A stretch of 64,000 nt of DNA from Macrothele yani (lineage: Eukaryota; Arthropoda; Arachnida; Araneae; Macrothelidae). The stretch spans positions 67,461,054 through 67,525,053 of the forward strand of contig CM077028.1 in the NCBI GenBank assembly GCA_039090855.1, in the 5' to 3' direction. Positions 1-10,600 of the stretch are shown one piece after another. Every line of letters begins with the position of its first letter. Within the stretch, counting starts at the first letter, position 1. A program made the translations under genes and the position numbers. Under the pieces are notes generated by a model. That model made no database searches. It was not told the DNA's origin and saw only the letters and a program-made list of their open reading frames with translations.

Positions 1-362
1 TGTAAGCGTGGCATTATTATATACAATGCACAGATACTGTGTGAATTTTCAACTCAATTGTCTTATAAAAGTAACAAAAACATGTAAAATTTATTTAAGT
101 TTTTTTTTTTACCAATTTTAAAAATGCCAACAATTTTTTTCTTCAAAAGATTTCTGAGTTAAAATAGGAGGTTAGAAGGGAGAGGACATGGCATTAGTCG
201 CACGCCCTGCGTTTTCCGTTGGCTCTACTTCGTATCAGCTGTGTATGACCAGTATGCCCAACTTGGGATGCTTCTGTACCTTTCTAGGGAAATCGTTGAC
301 TTTGAAGAGGTTTTAGAGACACTTGTGCATCATGTACCGTCAGGAAAAAATGAGACCGGAAT
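1..362. other. No recognised gene (probable intron or upstream DNA)
   Basis: AT-rich DNA with poly-T runs. The open stretch near 241-360 has no recognisable motif and no convincing splice borders. I see no exon here. Confidence 0.4.
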
Positions 363-3300
363 ATCATCATCATCATCATCATTGTCAACCATTATCAATC
401 CACTGCTGGACGAAGGTCTCCCCAAGTTTCCTCCACAACGGTCTGTCTTGTGCCAGTCTCCTCCATGTCACTCCCGCATATTTACGAATTTCATCCACCC
501 ATCTCCCATGTGGTCTTTTTCTGGGTCTTTTCCTGTCCCTTGGAATCCAATCTAAAATTTCGGCTGTCCATCTATGGTCTGTCCTTCTGGCAGTATGTCC
601 AGCCCATTGCCATTTCAGGGATTTAACTCTGATCATGATGTCTTCCACTCTCGTCATTTTTCGGATCCACGAGTTCCTCTTCTTATCTCTCCTGGTTATA
701 ACAAGCATGCACCTCTCCATGCTTCTTTGAGTTGTCTGCAGCTTTTGTATGTCTCTTTTAGTTAAGGTCCACGTCTCTGCACCATACGTAAGCACTGGAA
801 GGATGCATTGATCAAACACTTTTCTTTTAAGACATAATGGCATATTGCTCTTGAAAATTATGCTGTTTCTTCCAAAAGCTCTCCAGGCAAGTTTTGTACG
901 CCGATTAATTTCTTCATCAATGTGACCCTCACTTGATATCTGCTGTCCAAGATAAACATACGTATCTGTTATCTCCAGTTTTTCTCCATCAATCGATAAA
1001 TCTTCATTTCTTGTAAAAGCATTGAACATCACTTTTGTCTTCTGAAAGTTCATTTTTAATCCCACTTCTTTACTCTTGTCAGCAAGTTCCTGGATCATAC
1101 TCTGCAGCTCTGATGGGGTAGTTGCAAAAATGACTACGTCATCAGCAAAACGAAGGTGGGTTAGATAATCTCCATTAATCTTTATCCCTTTGTTTTCCCA
1201 GTTCAGTGATTGAAAGACATTTTCCAATGTGGCATTAAAGAGCTTCGGAGATATGGTGTCACCTTGTCTCACTCCCTTTCCAATTTTTATGTGTGTTATA
1301 TTTTCAAACAGCCGAATCTTTGCACTTGCATTTTCATAGATGTTATTAATAATATTAATGTATGCATCTTCAATACCGCAGGATTTCAGAGCCGTGGTAA
1401 CTGCTGATGGTTTCACCGAATCAAAGGCTTTTTCATAATCGATAAAAGCCATGCACAATGGAAGTTCATATTCCCTCGCTCTTTCAATCAGTTCTCTCAG
1501 TACGTGGATATGATCTATTGTGCTGTAGCCACTCCTGAATCCAGCTTGTTCTCTCGGTTGAGCCATGTCCAGTGTTACCTTCAAGCGGTGTGAAAGAACT
1601 TTAGTGAAGATTTTATAAACCACTGATAGGAGGCTGATAGGTCTGTAGTTCCTGAGATCCTCAATGTCACCTTTTTTTATGTAGCAGGATCATTGTAGCA
1701 TTGTTCCAATCCTCAGGAATCTTCCCTTCATTAAGGCATCGAGTGAAAATTTGGGCGAGTACTGTTTCAATTTCTCCACTTGCTTCTTGTATGATGTCTA
1801 TAGTAATTCCATCTTCTCCTGGAGCTTTCCCTCGCTTCATGTTCTTGATTGCATGAGCAACTTCTGCTGGGAGGACTGGAAGAACTCTGGTACCTTTCAT
1901 GATGTCTGGAGTGCATGTATCATCCCTTTCATATAATTTGGAGTAGAAATCTTTCACTCTTGTCAAAATTTTGCCTCTATTTCTTGTTATAGAACCATCT
2001 TCTTTTCTCAGAGCCATAATCTGTTTTCTTCCCTTACTGAGATGTCCCTTTGCTATCTTAAGGCTTTGGTTGTTTTCAATTGCTTTCCTCACTAGCTCAC
2101 AGTTGAATTTCCTTACGTCTTCAGTGATACTTTTTCGTGTTGTCTTGCATAGCTCTATATATTCCACTTTGGAAGTCACATCTACTTTAGTTGTCCTCAT
2201 CTCTCTTCTTTTTTGCATCAACATTTTGGTTTTTCCTGATAATTTGTTCACATGCAACTTGTTCTTAGACCCAGCTAATTTTGTTGCTGTTTCCATTAGA
2301 GCTTTGGTTACTTTTCTGTTAACTTCCGAAATATCCACTTCTTCCGATGTTAGGCCTTCTAAAGCAGAGAATCTGTTCTTCAGTTCCAACTTGAAAGTAT
2401 TATGGTGTTTTTTAAGGTTGGTTATGTCAATACATTTTGTTTGTCTTATGAGCTTGCCACGTTCCAGTTTAGTGTTGAGGTGCATCTTACATCTCACCAA
2501 TCTATGGTCACTACCTATGTTGAACTTGTTCAGCACACTGCAGTCTTCGATGACGAATTTTTTGTTACACATAATAAAATCAATTTCACTTGTCGTCCCA
2601 ATTGGATGTCTCCATGTCCATTTCCTGTGTGGCTTTTTCTTGAAAAAGGAGTTCAAGATGAAAAATCCTTCTGCCTCTGCAAACTCAACGAGAGTATTTC
2701 CACGCTGGTTTCTGTTGCTGTGACCGAATTTACCTACTGAAGTTTCATTCTGTTGCCGTTGCCCTATTTTTGCATTGAAATCTCCCATAATTATCTTCAA
2801 GTGCTGCTTACCTTTATTATTTAGATGACGAATTTCCTCATAAAATTCTTCAATTTCTTCTTCAGGATGACTTGTGGTGGGTGCATAAGTTTGAATAATC
2901 TGAGCCTGGTATCTTCTCGATAGTTGGATAACGAGTCTTGCAGCTCTGTCAGAGGAACTTTCAACTTCTACGACTTTATCCTTCAGTTTCTTGTTTATTA
3001 TAAATCCAACACCACTAGTTCTGCCAGTATCTGTCCCACGATAATAGAAGAGATATCCACTTTTCAGTTCAATGAGATCTTCTCCTTTTCTCCTTACCTC
3101 ACTTAGCCCGACGATGTCCCACTTGATCCTTTGTAGTTCCTCTTCCAATTCAAGAAGCCTTGAATCAGAAGATAAGGGAGCGTCCGTTCTAGGTAGCCAA
3201 GGTCAGCATCAAATGGCAGCCTAGTCCGGTCCTCCGGGGATTCTTAGCACCCTCTGCCTTCATGTCGCACTGGCCGCTGCCTTGGCCAGGTACATTCCAG

Positions 3301-3539
3301 CTGCCGGAGACTGAGGGCCAAGATTTAAGTTGTAGAGTCATTTTGGAGGTGTTTGGCCATAACTCACCACGCTGGCCAAGCGGGTTGGTGAGTGTGGGAT
3401 AGCATTTCCTCTGATCCCGATGGTATAGTTATACCGCTATTGGCGGTCGTCAGAGCCCCTTTAGTGGGAACAGGATGCACCACGAGAAGGCGGGGTTGAC
3501 ATTTGTCAAGGAGAGGCTGTGATGTTACGCATCACCTGA
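363..3539 (-). mobile_element. RTE-like LINE, family A, copy 1 (near full length)
   Basis: Non-LTR retrotransposon on the minus strand. Its 5' end (3539) matches the 5' end of the + strand copy starting at 55704. Its 3' end (363-382) is a short ATC/ATG triplet tail, as RTE-type elements often have instead of poly-A. A 5' leader of about 390 bp precedes one endonuclease plus reverse transcriptase frame. I see no clear target-site duplication. The RTE assignment rests on the single EN-RT frame, the absence of an RNase H-like domain and the microsatellite tail; a phylogeny is needed to fix the clade. Confidence 0.9.
385..3148 (-). pseudogene. LINE A endonuclease-reverse transcriptase, one frameshift in this span
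   Basis: The frame is open as 493 residues (1667-3148) and then 412 residues (385-1623). The first part is an apurinic-type endonuclease: GDFNAKIG and SDHRLVRC motifs are visible, followed by a linker and the start of the reverse transcriptase ([10 protein letters not shown]). The second part carries palm motifs YEKAFDSV and [11 protein letters not shown] and the catalytic FADD box, then a thumb-like region and the conserved tail [13 protein letters not shown]. The two parts are separated by a one-base change in an A-run near 1675: the copy at 57580 reads AAGAAAGG where this one has a longer A-run. A second one-base difference just upstream of 3148 cuts off the usual N-terminus. The enzyme would nick target DNA and copy the element RNA (target-primed reverse transcription). 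Except for these shifts this is the least damaged copy in the window. Confidence 0.88.
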
Positions 3540-5114
3540 AAATTTACAAAAAGTTACAGAAATGCTATTTAGTATTTTCTAAAAAAATAAACAAAATTAT
3601 GCTTCGTTGACCAGAAGTGCATATTGCGTATTAACCGATCACTGCCTTGCTAAAGCTGTATGAGCCTTGTTGACCTTCAGGGACGGCTGCAGAGAGTAAG
3701 AGACGGCTGCTATTAAACTGTGCTGATGCACAGGTCTCCAGTAAGTGACATCACTTACTGAAGGCGCAAGAAACCAGATCAGATTTGGCTTCACCAGCGG
3801 CTGCTGATGCCATCTTCTTTCTCTTCTAACCTCCTTGGTCCCCGACTGTTCGAAGATAGGGTGGGTCAACTACTGACTGTACAACATATTTCCGCCTTTA
3901 TCACTATCACCTCGAATAGGTTCTCGTCTACGAATGTAGAGCTAGACTTTTGTATTTTGTGGGAACCCAGACAAACCGAAGAATTTTCTTTTATAAAGGA
4001 GGCAGTTTTAAATGCTCTTAAACAACGGTACTTGAGGTATTGTCTGTGGCATCAAATTTGATGAGCATGAACAACATTTATTCTTTTTTTAGTCACAATA
4101 AATAGTCTGAGGGGTAAATTTATGTACACACTTTCTATATATAGTAAACAGGGAATGAATAATAAAAAACTTGAAGAATTGATAACAAAAGACAAAATTT
4201 ATGCACATATGCGTGCATTATTTTCCCCACGAAATACGAGCAAAAATATTAGGGTTTCGAGGAACTCCCAACAAAATCATTAGGGGTTCAAAAAGTGTCT
4301 CGAACCCACGAAGTCAGCGCCTATGGTCTGAATATATCTGTCTGTGTACTGTGAAATCATAAGAAACAAATAGTCTTGTTGTACAGCGAAGCCTAGCATT
4401 TTGAAAATGTGAAGAAATAGATACATCTTGTAGATCAGTCATATATGATACAGTAGATAAATGAATATGCATTGAAAATTAAATTACTCATAGTCTATGA
4501 TAATATTCATAGTTTCTGGTAAGTTAATGGGTGTAAAATCTGGTCTTATGTGACCTTTTGATAACAGTTAATGTAAAATCTAAAATTCAGTTGAAATCTA
4601 ACTGTATCTTAAAGTTTTGTGATTGTGCATTTAGAAATAAATAGATTTGGTCCAATAATATGATCAAGACAACTAAACTACCCCATGCATTACATTTCAA
4701 AGGAACTAGTTTCTGCTCAGAAACATGATGTAAGTGCTGTGAAACATAAGTTTGTGTACCAAGTGATTTTTCTTGAGACAGTACAAGTTTCTTGATGTGT
4801 GAATATAGTATGACAGAAGAAGTTATCGTTTCTAAGTACACAGTCAAGCATTTTCCCGAAAAACAAGAAACTTCATGATTTGTCAAAGGATTGCAGAGCT
4901 TGCATAATGTTAATCGTATACACATACAAATCAAGCTTTTTATTCAGTTCTGAATGGAGTGTTCTGAAAGGAACCTCCAGTTTTCTAGTGGCAGTTTGAG
5001 TTGATGTACTAGGTCTATGTAGGCAGATGCACTACATGCTGTTGTGAGCTATACCTAGTCTTCTCATCTTTTTGTTGACATTAATGACTTAATGTCTTAA
5101 ACAATGTTTAAATA
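3540..5114. other. No recognised gene
   Basis: AT-rich non-coding DNA. Short open frames (for example minus 4587-4934) show no known motif, no splice sites that would extend the host gene, and no clear repeat structure. Most likely intron or upstream sequence. Confidence 0.4.
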
Positions 5115-7050
5115 ACGCTAGTCAACAAATTTGAACTTTTTAAATGCCACATGGGTCATTTTGGGTGTTTTTTGCTAAATTGTCCCCGCTGATTACGAAA
5201 ATGTTAGTGAAAAGTGCATAACACGCAACACTTTTGTGTGGTAGGGACCATGCATGAATGAGTGACATCCTGTACTTTTCGAAATAAATTATTGATGAAA
5301 TATAGTATGAAGATATTGAATTGTGCAATTACACTTGGGAAATGGCCCCTGGCATATGTGAAACCTTCTCCACTCTTGTTCAAAGCCTTCATGAAAATTT
5401 TCATCCAATCCATCTTAACATTTAAAGGGGAACCAGTTTCTTGTTTCGGCCTAACAAAGAGGCATACTTAACATTATGTTGCCCCGGGACATAATTCTCT
5501 CTGTGAGGCCAGTCGTTCACAGTATAGTATTTGCCAGTTGCTCTACTGTCACGTAGACAAAGAAAACAATGGTATTTTGTAAATCCACCCTGAAGTCCGA
5601 GTAGCAGGGCGATGATTTTCAAATCTCCACACACTTGCCAGCAGTGCATGTAGTATTGGATTACGCTTAACAGCAGTGACATATTTTCATAAGTTTCTTT
5701 CATATACACTGAGTGTGCCACTGGAATTGATGATTTAGTGTTGTCATTGTGTAGCAATGCTGCCTTCAGACTCATTTTTGAGGACTATATGGAAGGCCTC
5801 CAATCCTGAGGGATATGCTCGATCAGCCATTAATCCGTCATTATTTGTATACACACACATGCATGCATGCACACACAGAATTTTGCATTGTAAAGTACCC
5901 TGAAAATTGTTCATGCCTCTTTCTGTACAGTGAAGTTCCTAGTGCTTGGTGCCAGTAAGTTCCACTACTGCACCCTAAACCCTAAAAGTTCAGCTTGATG
6001 TTTTCTAAGATTAAGGTCTCCGACTAAGTCATTTAGTTTCCTTTGCCGAATCAGATGTGGTGTCCTGTTATGTCTGGGACTGTAGAATAGATCAAATGAC
6101 ATTGATGGTTCAGTCTCACCTCCATTTTTTTCTTTTGGAAATGTGAATTATTCCAATTGCGAAAGTGGCTCAGGAAAGGGCAGTTCAGATCCGTGTGGTG
6201 TAGGACATATTGCAGATGAAACAGGAAGATATTTTACTTCACATTTTGTTTTCTTTGAAAATCTCTCGATTTTAGTCATGCAAAAATAACAGACCTCTGC
6301 ATGGCTATCAGTTTGCACCAGACCATCGGAACTGCAAAAGGCATACACCGTGGTTTGTTTACTTTCATCCACTTAATTAAATTTGAGTAGCATGTTACGC
6401 AAGGTATGTGGGGAGCCCTTGTTTTTTATTGGTCACCAACGTAACACTCAAAATAATAATAATAAGCTTGTTTAACCACGGTTGTTGACGACCAATGCTG
6501 TATTTTCACTGTGAAATGTCCACAAATGTAACAAAAACTGTCCGATTGATTTACACATTTGTGGCATGTTATCCATTATGAGAAAAAATGCAGATGCACA
6601 CTGTACAGTAGTCACTGCAATCTGTCACAAGCACAAAATCTCTTCAATTGAACCAGATAGAACACATTTCACCGTGAAACAAAATAATCTCAGCCACTTC
6701 TCAGCCTGGTGCTTGCAAATGTTAAGTCAAGGCACGTGCAGCACAGGGAAATATGACTTATTATTCCAAAATGACTCATAATTCCTTCAAGTCCTACCAT
6801 AAAAAATTATTACAAAGTGGAAATGAGCCTAGGGAAAAGTTGTCGATACACTGAGAAGCACTTCCAGAGGAGGCTTTTGGGTCAATAACCGAGTTATGTC
6901 AATCTTCAGCTTTTGTAATGTTATTTTCCATTTTTTTATAAAATGGCACGTAATGGTTCTTTTTAAAGGCCATATTTGTTATCAGCATATAAAAAATTTA
7001 CTATAGACGCATATTTCCATCCATGTGGCAAAAATCTTGTTGACTAGTGT
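5115..7050 (-). mobile_element. Unclassified DNA transposon with terminal inverted repeats
   Basis: The left end reads ACGCTAGTCAACAA and the reverse complement of the right end reads ACACTAGTCAACAA. The similarity continues inward to a shared GCCACATGG, giving an inverted repeat of roughly 35 bp. Between them, minus-strand remnants of one transposase-like protein lie in order. Flanking 4-mers are AATA and AATT, so the target duplication is uncertain. I cannot assign a superfamily from sequence alone. Confidence 0.65.
5150..6372 (-). pseudogene. Decayed transposase-like protein (CYFC / SLKAxLLHN type)
   Basis: Minus-strand pieces in several frames line up in the order expected for a transposon protein that, from memory, is common in arthropod genomes. 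They are a cysteine-rich block near 6290 (CYFC with a downstream Pro-rich SAICPTPHGSELPFPEP), then RQRKLNDLVGDLNL (about 6040), then MSLKAALLHNDN, LLGLQGGFTKYHCFLC and the WPHRENY block (5775-5430), then FMKALNKSGEGF (about 5400). Stops and shifts lie between blocks, for example in a TG-rich stretch near 5860. Function is inferred from its setting between inverted repeats; catalytic residues cannot be assigned. The family name is unknown to me. Confidence 0.6.
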
Positions 7051-7506
7051 AATTAGTATCTTAATAATGAAACCTAAGATGCAAAGTAACCTTAGGTCAG
7101 TATGTGGCAAGAAATATATGATAATTACATGAATAATAAATGTACTTTTTCTTTCTCATGTATGAAATTATGAGCTCGGGGCTCAACAGTGTGGGCTTGT
7201 TGACAGGAGCTACAATTTAGAAAAGTACAGCTTTCAGCATGTTCTCTTTAGACTGATGACAGAAGTCTGTTGTATTCGATGTCAGAGTTGATTTGAATTT
7301 GTTGGTCTCGTGTAAGTGGAACTATTAACAACAGCTTACTAAATTTAAAATTCAGTGAAAATTGTGAATTTGCATGAAAACTTATTTTTATGCAATTTGT
7401 TTGTATTCTGTTACATTCTGTAGCCTTCCTTAAATAGTTTTCAATTCCCCTTGAGTTAACTTGGAATTCTTTATGTAAATAAAAAAATAATTTTTGCTAT
7501 TCACAG
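7051..7506 (+). other. Intron 5' of the first visible TMF1 exon
   Basis: AT-rich, no coding signal. It ends in the acceptor TATTCACAG before the exon at 7507. Confidence 0.5.
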
Positions 7507-7610
7507 AAGCAAGAAGAACTGCATGCAGTGTTAGAAGCAAGGGAGGCCAAATTATTGGATCTTAGTAAAGAGAATATAAAACTACAGGAAACCGTAGAAC
7601 AGTTACAAAA
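7507..7610 (+). CDS. TMF1: TMF1 exon (1st visible): coiled coil
   Basis: Acceptor CACAG before 7507; donor GTAACT after 7610. It encodes [17 protein letters not shown], then [17 protein letters not shown], a heptad-type coiled coil. It exits with two bases of a split codon completed by the exon at 10886. Reading into the intron gives an immediate TAA. Confidence 0.85.
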
Positions 7611-10600
7611 GTAACTATAAATTGTTTTATCATTCCTTTCTCTGCATTAGTGTATAAAATTGCCATGAAAATATTTAATAATTTGTTATTGAATTTTGTT
7701 ATGCTTTGAAATAATGTTTGCTCTGACCTACTCGCTGGTGTTTTGTAGGTCTGATTTCTGTGTAACCTTTTTGCTCATGCATTGAACACAGATGTTGACT
7801 ATGGGCATGCTTGGTTGCTTAAGGATACTCCAGCAGAAATCAGGGTATTCTCAGCATGCCCTGATTTCTGCAGGTGTACCCAAAATTATCTTTTGGTAAC
7901 AATTTTTATGTTGTAATTAGAACATATGGAATAAGATGTTTCTATCAGTTAACATGAGCCATAGATTACCAAAAATTAAAATTGATGTATTCAAGGCACA
8001 CTTTTGAAATCATGTATGTTGAATATATTATTTTAGTACATAAAAAAATATGTAATGTATCAGTTATAATTGTACTTTGAATTCAATACAGCAAGCATTT
8101 TTTGGATCACTTAAGAAATGAAACAGTTACTAAGAAAAATATGTAGGAAAACAGAAAGTTGCACCGGTGCCTGAGTGGTATGAAGCACTGACTACCAATC
8201 ATTTAATACACACTATTGATGTGGATTAGGAATATCAAACAGAAGTCATCGCTCTTTCCACGTTTTATAAGTGAGTCATGGAAAAATCCTCGTTGGCCGC
8301 CATCGGAAATCGAACCCAGGGTCTTCCAGTTATGTGCTGGACATGCTACCACTGCACCACAGTGGCCTCAAATTCTCCAGACTCACATACGACTAACTGC
8401 CAAACCACATGGCAGGTTGCTTCTTGAAGCCCCGCACAATGCTGGAGATTCACCAAAGATAGAAAGCAGCAACTGAACAAATAACTAGGAGGCGAATGAA
8501 TAATTAATACACACTATTGATGTGGATTAGGAACATCCAACAGAAGTCATCGCTCTTTCCATGTTTTATAAGTGAGTCACGGAAAAATTCTCATTGGTCG
8601 CCACCAGGAATTGAACCCACGGTCTTGATGACTTCTGTTTGATGTACCAATCATTTACCTGAGTCCAGGCTTAAATACTGGGTGAGGCATGGATGGTATG
8701 CTTGTTTAACCTGCTGGTATTCTTCCTTCCCTGGAATCTGCGGCCTCAAATTAGGAACAGATGACTGCTTATACATCCCAATAAGTTCCTCAAAATGGTT
8801 GCAAAAAAGGGTATCTTTTGCACATAATATGTTGAAATTTACTCACAACATGAGGACTGAATGAAAATCTGACACTATTTCAAAAATGTTCAAAAGTTTA
8901 CTACTCAATAACAATTAATAATAACGCATTTTTGCTTATTCTTTCATTTATTTTATTTATTTAAATGCCACTGTTACTTTATTTATTATTATTATTATTA
9001 TTTTTTTTTTTTTGTCGAGCATGCCATGAGATTTACAAAACTCTGTGCCTGTGGCACCAAATCTATTGTTTCTGTTTTTGGTTAGAATTGTTTTGTCGAG
9101 AGTTGTTGAAAATGTTAAAATGCTTGATGTCTAGATTTTACAAAGATTAATTTTTCAGCAGTTTGAAGTCTGATATGCTTTGTAACTCGTAAATTTTAAA
9201 TCATTCTTGAATAGATAGAACACTAATGGATAGATAGAACACTAATGGATAGATAGAACACTTGAAATTCTTATTCTTATTTTTTTTTTTGTCAAGCATG
9301 CCATAAGATTTACAAAACTCTATGCCTGTGGCACCATTCTATTATATTATTCTTGAATAGTAGAACACTGAATAGATAGAACACTTGAATAGATAGAACA
9401 CTAATGGGTTTTCCTTTCCAGTATTAGAATGTAAACATCAAGAATGGACATTCTAAGAAGATTGGAGAGGTGATGCCATTCAGTGTTATGTCAGTTCAGA
9501 AAGGGATAATTTACTAAGCCAAAACATTTTACCATCCATATTTTTGGAAATTAGAAATTTACTTAAAAGAATAATCATAAATACTTTTTGGGGGTGGGGG
9601 TGGGGGTGGGGGGTCATATGGCCGTAAAAATGCAATTTAATTCAGTTATTTCTTTTCTGACTGCCACATTTTAAATTATTCAGTTAGTAGCATGAATATT
9701 AATACCAGTATACCAAATGGAAGATGGCATTTCTAGCAGTGGTTCAAAAATTTAGGTTACTGTTTACTTTTTCTAGTTATTGTTGGATTTTGCATTAGAA
9801 GAATCAATTAGTTATGTAGAAGTCACTAAGTCGCTTTGCGAAATACAAGTTACATTCAAACTTTGCAATTAAATTGAATTTTGTTACTGGCCTTTTTGTT
9901 TATCGTATGATGTTGAGTATTCACTCTTGGATATTTAAAGAAGTACACTGAAGTTCCAATGAATAAGAGACGGCAGAAGTTATGCAAATGCTTGGTTGTT
10001 ACTCCCACATTATTGTTCATGCCCAGCCAAAACTATGGTTAAATACAACCATTGCCCGTAGCTTCCCCAATAGTGATCAATTACAGGTGTGATGGGTAAA
10101 ATGCATGATTTGGATGCTCAATGGGCAATAAGCAGTCGCGGCCATTCATTTGAATGATCATTCAAATGAATGGCTGCGACTGCTTATAGCCCATTGAGTT
10201 GCTCATAGTAGTCGTTAAACCTTCAATCAAAAAAAAAAAAAAAAGGAATGGCCATTCATTTTCAAGGTTGCCACTGTGTTTACTGAGTAAACCATTCATT
10301 AAAGGGGTCTTGTGTTTATGATCAAAGCTCTTTTAAGGCCACAGCTCTTTTTGGTAAACTACCTGAAAGAGCACGAGCTCTTTACCATTCACAATGAATT
10401 ATTTGCTCATGGCAAATGATTCGGGCACACCATTCAAATGAATGGTATTCATGTATCATTTCCAGTCTTAAGTTTCACCATCATTTCGTAGCTGAGTGCT
10501 AATTGGTCATTCACATAATGGTTGACACTTAATAATTTTCAACATTACTTTTCTTAATGGAAATCCATTTCCGAACTCATGTGGGCAGAATAAAGTTAAA

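Noticed and set aside
241..555. 104-residue frame at the left edge
   Set aside because: No known motif, and its second half runs into the antisense of the LINE A tail.
1971..2723. 250-residue plus-strand frame (and similar frames at 31470-31967 and on the opposite strand of other LINE copies)
   Set aside because: Antisense shadow of the LINE A coding region; hydrophobic only because it mirrors Lys/Glu-rich sequence.
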